Shown: positions 41,723-50,406 of the stretch, piece by piece
Numbering within the stretch: the stretch's first letter is position 1
Layout: each line of letters starts with the position of its first letter
NCBI RefSeq assembly: GCF_036350515.1
Contig: NZ_JAZDUE010000001.1
Span: forward strand, 456,262 to 520,261
Length of the DNA: 64,000 nt
Direction of reading: 5' to 3'
Origin: Gordonia prachuapensis
GTDB taxonomy: Bacteria; Actinomycetota; Actinomycetes; Mycobacteriales; Mycobacteriaceae
Position numbers and translations under genes: made by a program
Notes under the pieces: generated by a model
The model's input: the letters and a program-made list of their open reading frames with translations, nothing else
Told to the model about the DNA's origin: nothing
Databases searched by the model: none

Positions 41723-43984
41723 ATGTCTCGTCCGACCGCCCAGACCGCACGCCCCGGCGACCACGAACGGCAGGCGGCGCAGATCGTCGCCCGGCTGTCG
41801 ACCGCGGACAAGGCGTCGCTCACCACCGGGGCGGACTTCTGGCACACAGCCGCGATCACCGACGCCGGTGTCGCATCGGTGATGCTCACCGACGGCCCAC
41901 ACGGAATCCGCAAGCAGCGCGGGGATGCCGATGCGCTCGGGATCAACGATTCCGTTCCGGCGGTGTGCTTTCCGCCGGCCGTCGCGATGGCATCGTCGTT
42001 CGATCCGGAACTGATCGAACGGGTCGGGGATGCGTTGGGGCGAGAATGTCTCGCCGAGGATGTGTCGGTGATCCTGGGGCCCGGAGTCAACATCAAGCGC
42101 TCGCTGCTCGGCGGCCGCAACTTCGAGTACCTGTCCGAGGATCCCTATCTCACCGGGCGCATCGGTGCCGCCCTGATCCGCGGTATCCAGCGGCACGGTG
42201 TCGGCACCTCGGTCAAACACTTCGCCGTGAACAATCAAGAGCACGAACGACTTCGGGTGAGCGCCGATGTCGACCCGCGGCCGTTGCACGAGATCTACCT
42301 ACGGGCGTTCGAACACATCGTCGGCACCGCGCGCCCCTGGACGGTGATGGCCTCCTACAACAAGATCAACGGCGTCTATGCGACCGAGAGCTCGTGGCTG
42401 CTCACCGACACCCTTCGCCGACGGTGGGGTTTCGACGGACTCGTCGTGTCCGACTGGATGGCCGTGGACGACCGGGTGGCAGCGTTGTCGGCGGGCGTCG
42501 ACCTGGAGATGCCGTCGAGCGGCGACGTTGGTCCGGCCGCGGTGCGTCAGGCGATCGCCGACGGCGACCTCTCATCCGAGGCGCTCGACACCGCGGCGCG
42601 GCGCGTCGTCGCCCTCGCCCTGGCCGCGGACGCGAACCGGGTGTCGGGTGCGACCTACGACCGGGAGGCGCATCACCGTCTGGCCCGCGAGGTGGCCGGC
42701 CGGTGTGCGGTCCTGCTGAAGAACGATCCGGTCGGCGGCGAATCGCTGCTGCCCCTGCGGCCGGGGTCGCGGGTGGCCGTCATCGGCGAGTTCGCGCGTA
42801 CCCCGCGATTCCAGGGCGGCGGCAGTTCCAGGATCAATCCATTTCGCCTCGACGCCGCACTCGACGAGATGCAGGCCATCGCGGACCACGGCGCGATCTC
42901 CTTCGCTCCCGGATTCGCCGTCGGCGCAACCGAATCCGACCCGGACCTGCACGACACTGCGGTGGCCGCGGCCGCGGCCGCCGAGATCGCAGTCGTCTTC
43001 CTCGGCCTCGGTGACGACGACGAATCGGAGGGATTCGACCGTTCGGGCTGGGCCTTGCCGGAACCCCAGTTGGCGCTCCTGCGAGCGGTCCTGGACGTCA
43101 ACCCACGCACCGTGGCCGTCGTGTCGAACGGGGGAGTGGTAGATCTGACCGAGATCGACGAGGCGCCCGCGGTGTTGGAGTCGTGGCTGCTCGGCCAGGC
43201 CGGCGGCGGCGCGGTCGCCGACGTCCTGTACGGGCTGGTCGATCCGTCCGGTCGACTGGCGGAGACGATCCCGCACCGCATCGAGGACAGCCCGGCCTTC
43301 CTCGATTTCCCGGGAGAGCAGCTCCACGTCCGCTACGGCGAAGGCGTGTTCGTCGGATACCGCTGGTACGACGCCCGCCGTATCCCCGTGCGATACCCGT
43401 TCGGGCACGGACTGTCCTACACCACCTTCGATTTCGGCGACCTGGAGGTGTCGGCGACGCGCGACGGAGTGCGGGTGGCTGTGAGGGTGACCAACACGGG
43501 TCGGCGTGGCGGCCGCGCGGTCGGCCAGGTGTATGTGGGCCTCGACTCCTCGAGAGTCTCCCGCCCGCCTCGGGAACTCAAGGCGATCGGCGTGGCCGAC
43601 CTCGAACCGGGCGGTACGACTGTGCTCGACCTCGAGATTCCCAGGTCCGAACTCGCCTACTGGGATCGGGACCTCGACGATTGGGTGGTCGAGTCCGGAC
43701 GGTACCGGATCGAGGTGGGTGCTTCGAGCCGCGACATCCGCGCGCGTACGGCCGTCGACGTCGAGGGTGATGGGCGTGCGATGCGGCTGGGCCGGTCGGC
43801 GACCGTGGGAGAGGTGCTCGAGCACCCCACCGCCGGACCCGTGGTGCGGTCCGCGGTGGCCACGACGATGGGTGTCGAGGACCTCGACCCCACGATGCTG
43901 ATGCTCGTCTCGTCGTTCCCGATCCGACGGGTCGCGCCGATGCTGGGACTCGACGGCGAGCGGCTGCGAGATCTGCTGGACTAA
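41723..43984 (+). CDS. GH3 family beta-glucosidase
   Basis: ATG 41723 gives 753 aa in the order TIM barrel, alpha/beta sandwich, fibronectin-like C-domain. The barrel carries 'SVKHFAVNNQEHERLRVSADVDPRPLHEIYL' and the nucleophile Asp244 in 'GLVVSDWMAVDDR'. The second domain has 'FQGGGSSRINPF' and 'FLGLGDDDESEGFDRSGWALPEPQ'; the acid/base Glu is likely in this insert. The fibronectin-type domain begins at 'YPFGHGLSYTTFDFGDLEV'. There is no signal peptide, so it works inside the cell on imported glucosides. Upstream 'MWPASLYAQ' to 41636 is unlikely to be coding. Confidence 0.93.
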   Translation: MSRPTAQTARPGDHERQAAQIVARLSTADKASLTTGADFWHTAAITDAGVASVMLTDGPHGIRKQRGDADALGINDSVPAVCFPPAVAMASSFDPELIERVGDALGRECLAEDVSVILGPGVNIKRSLLGGRNFEYLSEDPYLTGRIGAALIRGIQRHGVGTSVKHFAVNNQEHERLRVSADVDPRPLHEIYLRAFEHIVGTARPWTVMASYNKINGVYATESSWLLTDTLRRRWGFDGLVVSDWMAVDDRVAALSAGVDLEMPSSGDVGPAAVRQAIADGDLSSEALDTAARRVVALALAADANRVSGATYDREAHHRLAREVAGRCAVLLKNDPVGGESLLPLRPGSRVAVIGEFARTPRFQGGGSSRINPFRLDAALDEMQAIADHGAISFAPGFAVGATESDPDLHDTAVAAAAAAEIAVVFLGLGDDDESEGFDRSGWALPEPQLALLRAVLDVNPRTVAVVSNGGVVDLTEIDEAPAVLESWLLGQAGGGAVADVLYGLVDPSGRLAETIPHRIEDSPAFLDFPGEQLHVRYGEGVFVGYRWYDARRIPVRYPFGHGLSYTTFDFGDLEVSATRDGVRVAVRVTNTGRRGGRAVGQVYVGLDSSRVSRPPRELKAIGVADLEPGGTTVLDLEIPRSELAYWDRDLDDWVVESGRYRIEVGASSRDIRARTAVDVEGDGRAMRLGRSATVGEVLEHPTAGPVVRSAVATTMGVEDLDPTMLMLVSSFPIRRVAPMLGLDGERLRDLLD

Positions 43985-44003
43985 CCGGCCCTTGCTGCCT
44001 GAC

Positions 44004-44053
44004 CGACCCTTCCTGCTTGTCGACCCTTGCTGCCTGTCGACCCTGCTGCCGAC
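44004..44053. repeat. short tandem 17-bp repeats
   Basis: Units CGACCCTT[C/G]CTGC[T/C]TGT at 44004-44020 and 44021-44037, with degenerate flanking copies from 43985 and to 44053, lie between the convergent glucosidase and P450 genes. They have no obvious function. Confidence 0.75.
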
Positions 44054-44065
44054 CGACCCCGCAGG

Positions 44066-45400
44066 TCAGTGGTCGTGTCGTCGGTGGAGAGTCACCCGCC
44101 CGCCGTCGCCCGGCGCGTAGGCGACGCCGCGTGAATGCCAACGCTCGCCGGGTCTCGTCGTCGACTCGACGGTGAAGTCGCGCAAGAGAGTTCGCAGCAC
44201 GACGTCCATCTCCATCTGCGCGAAAGCCGCCCCGATGCACCGACGGGTACCACCGCCGAACGGCAGCCAGGCCGGGCCGGGAGTGCTCCCGAGGAAACGC
44301 TTCGGGTCGAAGCGCTCCGGATCGCGGAAGTGGCGGCTGTCGTCATGGAGCAGCGAGATGGCGACCATGATGTTGTAGCCCTTGGGAATCCGGTAGGGCC
44401 CGAGCTCGAGCATGTCGTCGATGACGTGTCGACCGGCGAAGTCGATCACCGGGCGGCTGCGTTGGATCTCGGTGATCGTGGCGGCCATCAATTCGTCACC
44501 GCCCGCATCGACCTCGGTGACCAGAGCGTCGAGTATCGCCGGATGGCGTTGCAGCCGTTCGATCGCCCAGGCCAGGGTGGTGGCCGTGGTCTCGTGACCG
44601 GCGACGAGGAGGGTGAGCAGTTCGTCGGCGATCTCCGCATCGGTCATCGCCGAACCGTCGTCGTAGCGGCTCTGCACCATCAACGCGAGGATGTCGTCGC
44701 GCTCGTCGAGCCGGGAGTCGTTGCGGGCCTGGGTGATCAGTGATCGGACGAGACGGTCATAGGTCGCGCGCCGCGCCGCGAACCGACGTCGTGGGTCGAT
44801 GCGGCCCAACGCGATCGGGATGTCGGGTATGGTCGCCATCCGCGAGCCGACCTCCACCATCGGCGGGATGATCTCGCGGAGAGTGCGCAGCTCGGTGCCC
44901 TGCGCGCCGAACACGGTGCGCAGGATGACGTTGAGCGTCACCCGCATCATCGGCTCGAGCGTCGGGAACGGAGTGCCGATCGGCCAGCTTCGCGACTCGG
45001 CCTCCAATTCCTCGGCCACGACAGCCTCATAGAGTCGAATACGCTTGCCGTGCAACGGGGGAGTGAGCAGGCGACGTCGCCGGCGGTGGTCGCCACCGTC
45101 GAGCGAGAAGATGGACCCCGATCCGAGGACGCGGCCCAGATTGGGCCGGATGTTGACGACCCGGTCGGTCGACGTGGTGAACAGTTGCCGGGCCAAGGTC
45201 GGATCGGCGATCACCACGACATCGCCGAACAGTGGAATCGCGATCGTGAAGACCGGTCCGTGCCGGCGCGCGAGGGTGGCAATGGTCTGCCGCCGGCGGA
45301 GCGCGAACCCCAGGCCTTGCACGGCGGCCGGCAGCCGTGGCCCCGGCGGCAGCATCGGCATGACCTCAGTGGCGTGTGCGGTGGTGTGTGCGGTGCTCAT
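44066..45400 (-). CDS. cytochrome P450 monooxygenase
   Basis: From ATG 45400 the product is 444 aa. It has the I-helix 'LTLLVAGHETTATTLAWAIERL', the ExxR helix in 'EIQRSRPVIDF', the 'PERFDPKRF' region and the haem loop 'FGGGTRRCIGAAFAQME' with Cys388 as the iron ligand. The proline-rich start 'MLPPGPRLP' is typical of the mycobacterial CYP135/136/138-type groups. It needs ferredoxin and reductase partners, which are not encoded nearby. A TetR gene is divergent, with two adjacent palindromic half-site pairs in the 99-base gap. Confidence 0.94.
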   Translation of the reverse strand: MSTAHTTAHATEVMPMLPPGPRLPAAVQGLGFALRRRQTIATLARRHGPVFTIAIPLFGDVVVIADPTLARQLFTTSTDRVVNIRPNLGRVLGSGSIFSLDGGDHRRRRRLLTPPLHGKRIRLYEAVVAEELEAESRSWPIGTPFPTLEPMMRVTLNVILRTVFGAQGTELRTLREIIPPMVEVGSRMATIPDIPIALGRIDPRRRFAARRATYDRLVRSLITQARNDSRLDERDDILALMVQSRYDDGSAMTDAEIADELLTLLVAGHETTATTLAWAIERLQRHPAILDALVTEVDAGGDELMAATITEIQRSRPVIDFAGRHVIDDMLELGPYRIPKGYNIMVAISLLHDDSRHFRDPERFDPKRFLGSTPGPAWLPFGGGTRRCIGAAFAQMEMDVVLRTLLRDFTVESTTRPGERWHSRGVAYAPGDGGRVTLHRRHDH

Positions 45401-45428
45401 CGCCCGCACCCCCTTCCACGGGTGAGCT

Positions 45429-45467
45429 GGTACATCGGCGTACCACCGAACGGTACGCGAACGTTCC
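45429..45467. promoter_or_regulatory. twin TetR-type operators between P450 and regulator
   Basis: Two 16-base elements share GGTAC(N6)GT[A/T]CC: GGTACATCGGCGTACC at 45429-45444 and GGTACGCGAACGTTCC at 45452-45467, with centres 23 bases apart. An outer AGCTGG/CCAGCT pair frames them. They fill the centre of the divergent promoter region. Confidence 0.65.
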
Positions 45468-45499
45468 AGCTGGTGGCAAGGGGGTCGTATCGTAGGGGA

Positions 45500-46111
45500 A
45501 TGGTTCCCGACACCGTCACGGTCTCCCCGGACGTCGGATCCCCGGTGCGGGGGCGGCTGCTCGAGGCGATGGCCACGTGCGTGATGGAGCGGGGATATCG
45601 GGACACCACGGTCGCCGACGTGGTGCGGGTCGCCCGGACCTCGCGGCGGTCGTTCTATCAAGAGTTCGACGACAAGCAGGCGTGCTTCGTCGAGTTGCTT
45701 CGCACCACCAACGACGCGATGATCGCGGCGATCTCGGAGAACGTCGATCCTGATGCGGAATGGACCGCGCAGATCCGTCAGGCTGTCGAGGCCTATGTGG
45801 AGGTCACCGAGCAGAACCCGGAGATCGCGTGGAGCTGGATTCGCGAACTACCGGCGCTGGGTGAGTCGGCTCGACGCATCCAGGTGGACGCGATGGAGTC
45901 GTTGATCGCCGTGCTGGTGCCACTCACCGACACGCCGCGCATGCGGGAGTCGGGCATATCGCCGATGACACACGAGACCGCGGTGATGATCTGGGGCGGC
46001 ATACGCGAACTGGCGGCGTCCGCGGTGGAGCAGAAGCGGTCGCTGTACACCATCGTGGAACCGGTGGTGGGCGCGTGCATCGCCTTGGTGGGCGCCAACA
46101 TCGGTCGTTGA
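45500..46111 (+). CDS. TetR family transcriptional regulator
   Basis: ATG 45500 after TAGGGGA gives 203 aa. The helix-turn-helix is in 'RLLEAMATCVMERGYRDTTVADVVRVARTSRRSFYQEFDDKQACFVELL', a strong TetR signature. The rest is helical with a ligand pocket. The divergent P450 gene and the twin operators between them make autoregulation and control of the P450 the simplest reading. The adjacent convergent fadE operon is a less likely target. Confidence 0.94.
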   Translation: MVPDTVTVSPDVGSPVRGRLLEAMATCVMERGYRDTTVADVVRVARTSRRSFYQEFDDKQACFVELLRTTNDAMIAAISENVDPDAEWTAQIRQAVEAYVEVTEQNPEIAWSWIRELPALGESARRIQVDAMESLIAVLVPLTDTPRMRESGISPMTHETAVMIWGGIRELAASAVEQKRSLYTIVEPVVGACIALVGANIGR

Positions 46112-46125
46112 CGCCCACTGGGCGA

Positions 46126-47271
46126 TCAGCTGCTCGTCAGTGTGGCGAATCGCGCCAGATGGGCGTCCGCCGAACCGAATTCGTACTCGACTGCGGTGAG
46201 TCGACGGAAGTAGTGGCCGATGGCCAACTCCTCGGTCATGCCCATCCCGCCGTGTAGCTGGACGGCGTTCTGTCCGATGAACCGGGCCGCGCGACTGGCG
46301 GTGGCCTTCGCCGCGGACACCGCCGCAGCCCGCTGGGCGGGTTGCGCGTTCAGCGTCAGGATCGCGTAATACTGTGCGGCGACAGCCTGTTCCAGCTCGA
46401 TGTACATGTCGACCATGCGATGCTGCAGGGCCTGGAAACTGCCGATCGACTGGCCGAACTGCTGTCGCTGCTTGGCATACTCGACCGTGTCGTCGAAGAC
46501 CTTGCGCATCGCGCCGACCGCTTCGGAGACCACCGCGGCCGTTGCCTCGTCCCACGCGTGTTCGAGGAGAGGCAGTGCCTCGCCCTCGGTCCCGATCAGC
46601 GCGTCGGCGTCGACCCGGACGTCCGCGAAGGTGAGGTCGGCGGCCCGACGATCGTCGATCGTGCGCACGGCGTGCATCGTCAGGCCCTCGGGCGCGCCAT
46701 CACCGAGGTCCAGGAGGAACAGCGACACTCCGTCGCGATCCCGGGTGTCGCCCGACGTACGGGCACTGACGATCAGATGATCCGCCAGTGGCGCGGTGGT
46801 GACGACGGCCTTCGCGCCGTTGATGACCCACGAGTCGCCGGAGCGCTCCGCCCGCGTCGAGACATGATTGAGCATGCCACCCGAACCGTCCTCCACCGCG
46901 GCGAGCGCGGTGAGCGCGGTGCCGGCGGCGACCTTCTCGGCGACGGCGGCCGCGCGGGGACTTCCGGTGCGCGCCAGCAGCCGCGCGCCCAGGACGACCG
47001 TGTCCACGAACGGTTCGATGACGAGTGCATGCCCGAGTGCCTCGGTGACGACCATCAGTTCTTCGGGGCCTCCGTCGTCCCCGCCGACCGATTCGGGGAG
47101 ACATGCGCCGATGACGCCGAGCTCGTCGACGAACGACCGCCAGATCTCGGGCTGCCAGCCGGCACCGACCTTGGCCGCCTCACGGCTGGCCTCGAGGTCG
47201 TAGCGGGCGCCGAGGAACTTGCTGAGGCCGTCGCGCAGGAGTTGTTGTTCGGGGGTGAGAGTGAAATCCAT
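46126..47271 (-). CDS. acyl-CoA dehydrogenase, second gene of fadE pair
   Basis: The 381-aa protein has the three ACAD domains, starting 'MDFTLTPEQQLLRDGLSKFLGARYD', and the later 'EYAKQRQQFGQSIGSFQALQHRMVDMYIELEQAVAAQYYA' and 'ARFIGQNAVQLHGGMGMTEELAIGHYFRRLTAVEYEFGSADAHLARF'. The lack of a classic catalytic Glu near the start of helix G ('GGDDGGPEEL' is not that site) cannot be settled by eye. In mycobacteria such adjacent genes make alpha2beta2 enzymes (e.g. FadE28-FadE29 in sterol side-chain breakdown). It lies 12 bases downstream of the other fadE gene. Confidence 0.9.
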   Translation of the reverse strand: MDFTLTPEQQLLRDGLSKFLGARYDLEASREAAKVGAGWQPEIWRSFVDELGVIGACLPESVGGDDGGPEELMVVTEALGHALVIEPFVDTVVLGARLLARTGSPRAAAVAEKVAAGTALTALAAVEDGSGGMLNHVSTRAERSGDSWVINGAKAVVTTAPLADHLIVSARTSGDTRDRDGVSLFLLDLGDGAPEGLTMHAVRTIDDRRAADLTFADVRVDADALIGTEGEALPLLEHAWDEATAAVVSEAVGAMRKVFDDTVEYAKQRQQFGQSIGSFQALQHRMVDMYIELEQAVAAQYYAILTLNAQPAQRAAAVSAAKATASRAARFIGQNAVQLHGGMGMTEELAIGHYFRRLTAVEYEFGSADAHLARFATLTSS

Positions 47272-47283
47272 GAGGTCGGGTTC

Positions 47284-48519
47284 CTATCCGAGTCCGAGGG
47301 TGGCCTTGGCCAGGATGTTGCGCTGGATCTCGTTGCTGCCTGCGTAGATCGAGCCGGCGCGATCGTTCATGTACATCAGTGGCGCGACCGCTTGCCAGGC
47401 CTCGCCGCTGACGTAGCCGTCGGCGGGGGGTTCGTAGCGATTGATCGGTCCGCCGGGCGCAGCGGCGTGCGGCTGGTACACGCGGCCGTGCACACCCGCG
47501 GCCTCCAGGTCGAGCTCGGTGATCTTCTGGCTGAGCTCGGTGCCGAGGATCTTGAGCATGGACGCCAGCGAACCCGCGTCGCCGCCGGAACTCATCGCCG
47601 CGAGCGCGCGGTACTCGAGGACTTCCAGGATCTTGGCGCGCACCCGTGCATCCGCGAGCTTGGCCGCGAACGCCGGCTCCTCGATCAACGGCACCCCCGA
47701 CGGGCCCGTCATCGCGCCGGCACGCTCGGCGATGTTCTCGGTCATGACCTGCAGGGCGGGCGCCGCAGCGCCGCCGCCGCGCTCGAATATCAGCAGGTAC
47801 TTCGCCACGGTCCAGCCCTCGTCCACCTTGCCGAGGACGTTGGCCTTAGGTACCCGGACGCCGTCGAAGAACACCTGGGCCTGCACCTGCTCGCCGGACG
47901 CCATGACGAGCGGCTGCACCTCGATGCCGGGGGAGGTCATGTCGATCAGCAGGAAGGTGATGCCCTGCTGCTTGCGCTCCTGACGCGAGGTGCGCACCAG
48001 GCAGAAGATCCAGTTGGCCTCGGCGGCATGGGTCGTCCAGATCTTGCTGCCGGTGACGACGAAGTCGTCGCCGTCGTCGACCGCGGCCATCGAGAGCGAC
48101 GCCAGATCCGAGCCGGCCTCCGGTTCGGAGTAGCCCTGGCAGAAGAACACGCTGCCGTCGAGGATGCCGGGCAGGAAGAAATCCTTCTGTTCCTGGGTGC
48201 CGAACGCCATGATCGCGTGCGACACCATCCGGATGCCCATCGGCGACAGCGCCGGAGCTCCCGCGAGGATCGATTCGCGGCTGAAGATGTAGTGCTGGCC
48301 GAGGCTCCAATCGCAGCCGCCGTACTCGACCGGCCACGCCGGTGCGGCCCAACCGCGTTCGTGGAGGATCGCCTGCCACTTCATCGAGGCTTCGTGATCG
48401 GCGTACACGCTGGTTCGCAACCGTCCGGCGGCACGCAGGTCAGGGGTCAGGTTGGCCTCCATGAATTCGCGAACCTCGTCGCGGAAGGCGTTGTCGGCAT
48501 CCGACCATGTCATGTCCAT
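47284..48519 (-). CDS. acyl-CoA dehydrogenase, first gene of fadE pair
   Basis: The 411-aa protein begins 'MDMTWSDADNAFRDEVREFMEANLTPDLR' and carries the FAD site 'FFCQGYSEPEAGSDLASLSMAAVDDGDDFVVTGSKIWTTHA' and C-terminal 'AGSIYAGSNEIQRNILAKATLGLG'. It is longer than the partner at 46126, consistent with the unequal subunits of heterotetrameric ACADs. Oxidises an acyl-CoA to the enoyl form with electron transfer to ETF. The promoter region holds an 11-base inverted repeat (48561-48601). The preceding ATG at 48519 or 48513 are possible starts. Confidence 0.92.
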   Translation of the reverse strand: MDMTWSDADNAFRDEVREFMEANLTPDLRAAGRLRTSVYADHEASMKWQAILHERGWAAPAWPVEYGGCDWSLGQHYIFSRESILAGAPALSPMGIRMVSHAIMAFGTQEQKDFFLPGILDGSVFFCQGYSEPEAGSDLASLSMAAVDDGDDFVVTGSKIWTTHAAEANWIFCLVRTSRQERKQQGITFLLIDMTSPGIEVQPLVMASGEQVQAQVFFDGVRVPKANVLGKVDEGWTVAKYLLIFERGGGAAAPALQVMTENIAERAGAMTGPSGVPLIEEPAFAAKLADARVRAKILEVLEYRALAAMSSGGDAGSLASMLKILGTELSQKITELDLEAAGVHGRVYQPHAAAPGGPINRYEPPADGYVSGEAWQAVAPLMYMNDRAGSIYAGSNEIQRNILAKATLGLG

Positions 48520-48560
48520 CTCGAGCTGTCACCCCTGTCTTCGCTGACGCCGTGCTCACG

Positions 48561-48601
48561 GGCGTGTCACAAGCTGACGTATCAAATATATGTGACACGC
48601 C
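48561..48601. promoter_or_regulatory. 11-base inverted repeat upstream of fadE operon
   Basis: GGCGTGTCACA (48561-48571) and TGTGACACGCC (48591-48601) are exact complements separated by 19 bases that include an AT-rich TATATTTG (minus strand), a possible -10. It lies about 40-80 bases upstream of the fadE start and is probably a repressor site. Confidence 0.65.
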
Positions 48602-48734
48602 GAATGTACTTGAGGGCGCCTGCCGCAGAAAAGGTCGGAGCCCGGATTGCGCGGGATGAGGGGCGCTCGTCCCACGCGATCCGGGCTCGAAAGGTGACTG
48701 CGGTGGGGTGTCGGGCGGGGCAACGCTACGACGG

Positions 48735-49031
48735 TCAGGCGACGTTCTTGAACGGGTCGTGCTCGGCGATCAGCTTGTCCATGCGGGCGCCGTCGATGCG
48801 TGCGCGCACCGATGTCTGTTCCTGCCGGTCGCGCACGACCTTGGCGAGCGTGAACGTGCTCGACGTGAGGAACAGCATCGTGATGGCTAGGAATCCGCGT
48901 TGCCACGGGTCGATGGGGAGATAGAGGATGCCGATGACCGCCGTACCGAGGCTGACGGCGAAGGCGATGGCGGCCTGCAGGAAGAAGGCGGCGGTGGTGG
49001 GGGCCTGGGGGATCTCGTTGGATGCGCTCAT
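48735..49031 (-). CDS. YiaA/YiaB-type small membrane protein
   Basis: The 98-aa product has two membrane spans, 'FFLQAAIAFAVSLGTAVIGILYLPID' and 'RGFLAITMLFLTSSTFTLAKVVRDRQE', with the family's 'P.D.W.RGFL' link between them, followed by a basic tail. YiaA/YiaB-like proteins are common two-span proteins of unknown function. It lies downstream of the second AI-2E permease gene's end region and upstream, on the same strand, of the fadE genes, but the operator at 48561 makes a separate fadE promoter likely. Confidence 0.85.
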   Translation of the reverse strand: MSASNEIPQAPTTAAFFLQAAIAFAVSLGTAVIGILYLPIDPWQRGFLAITMLFLTSSTFTLAKVVRDRQEQTSVRARIDGARMDKLIAEHDPFKNVA

Positions 49032-49079
49032 GACGATCAGGTTCCCAGGGGCCGCCCCCGAAGGGATGCGTGTGAATAC

Positions 49080-50291
49080 TCAGGCGGGCTGGGGGGAGCC
49101 ACCCGAATCGGAGTCGCCGGTGCCGCTACCCGGCGGAGACTCGGCGCCCGAGGATGCGGTTCTGTCGGCCGGTTTGTCGTCACCGGGTTTGTCGTCAGCC
49201 GGTTTGTCGTCACCGGGTTTGTCGTCACTGGGCGCAGACGACGACAACAGGATGTCTGCCCAACGCGTCGACGGGTCGATGTCGATGAGCAGCGCCTTCG
49301 ACATCAGGGTCAGCGGTACGGCGAGGATGGCGCCCAATGGTCCGATCACCCATGCCCAGAACACCAATGACAAGAAGGTCAGTGTGGTGGACAAGCCGAC
49401 GGCGTCGCCGACGAACTTGGGTTGGATCACCGACTGGATCACGACGTTGATCACGCTGTACACGGCGATGACCACCAGCATCTGGCCCCAGCCCCCGTCG
49501 AGGAGCGCCAGGAGTGCCGGCGGGACGAGGCCGATGACGAATCCGACGTTCGGGATGTAGTTGGTGATGAACGAGAGGAGGCCCCAGAGGATCGGCAGCG
49601 GGATACCGATGATCCACAGCGCCACCGAGTCGAAGACGGCCACGATGAGACCGAAGACCGTCGACACCAACAGGTAGCTCCGAGTGCCCTGGGCGAAACT
49701 CCGGAAGGCTGTGGCGATGTCGGGGCGCATGTCGCTCACCGCTGCGATGCGCTTGTCGAACGACAAGGCGTCGGCCGCCATGAAGAGCAGCAGGGTGAGG
49801 ACCAGGATCAGTGCAGAGGCGACGGACAGCGTGCTCTCGAGCACTGCGGACACATAGCTCAGGGCCTTCCCGGGGTCGACGTGGGAGATCATCTCCTGCA
49901 CTTTGTCCGAGCTGATGCCGTGGTCGGTCAGGACCTGCTGGAAGTCGTCGATGAGGCCCTGGAACTTGTCGGTGTACTCCGGCAGGATCGTCGCCAGCCG
50001 GGCAACCGAGAAGACGAGAGAGCCGAAGAGGCCCAACAGGATTCCGTACACCGCGAGCAGCGTCGCCAGGAAGGCCAACCAGGTCGGTAGCCCTTTGCGG
50101 CGCAGCCACGCCGGAATCGGTTGGACCGCCACCGTCAGCATGAGGGCCAGGAAGATGGGACCCACCAGGCCGGCAACCGCCTTCATGCCGCCGACCGTGA
50201 CGATCAGACCGGTGACCGACAGCAAGACGATCGTGCCGCGGGGGATGGACCATCCCTTCGGCTCTTCGGTGCCTGCCTGCTCAAGCGTCAT
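49080..50291 (-). CDS. AI-2E (PerM) family membrane permease with repetitive acidic tail
   Basis: The 403-aa protein is a second AI-2E family member: 'GLVGPIFLALMLTVAVQPIPAWLRRKGLPTWLAFLATLLAVYGILLGLFGSLV', 'LASALILVLTLLLFMAADAL'-like spans, and the conserved 'GIPLPILWGLLSFITNYIPNVGFVIGLVPPALLALLDGG' and 'LSTTLTFLSLVFWAWVIGPLGAILAVPLTLMSK'. The C-terminal tail after residue 350 repeats DDKP(G/A) four times, then a Ser/Gly-rich acidic end. Tail is likely cytosolic and disordered. Substrate unknown. Confidence 0.86.
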   Translation of the reverse strand: MTLEQAGTEEPKGWSIPRGTIVLLSVTGLIVTVGGMKAVAGLVGPIFLALMLTVAVQPIPAWLRRKGLPTWLAFLATLLAVYGILLGLFGSLVFSVARLATILPEYTDKFQGLIDDFQQVLTDHGISSDKVQEMISHVDPGKALSYVSAVLESTLSVASALILVLTLLLFMAADALSFDKRIAAVSDMRPDIATAFRSFAQGTRSYLLVSTVFGLIVAVFDSVALWIIGIPLPILWGLLSFITNYIPNVGFVIGLVPPALLALLDGGWGQMLVVIAVYSVINVVIQSVIQPKFVGDAVGLSTTLTFLSLVFWAWVIGPLGAILAVPLTLMSKALLIDIDPSTRWADILLSSSAPSDDKPGDDKPADDKPGDDKPADRTASSGAESPPGSGTGDSDSGGSPQPA

Positions 50292-50406
50292 TCCCGGGCC
50301 TCTCGTGTCGTCCTGGGTGGCGGCGTCCGACTGCGCCGATGGTCGGGACGAATCGTAACCTCCGCCCGGTGGTTTCGGGTCGCCGTGTTCGTTTCGGGTC
50401 GGGCGG

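Noticed and set aside
46342..48924. 860-codon open frame on the plus strand across both fadE genes
   Set aside because: High-GC third-position bias leaves long antisense frames; its translation is low-complexity His/Arg/Gly without any family signal, while the fadE pair on the other strand is complete.
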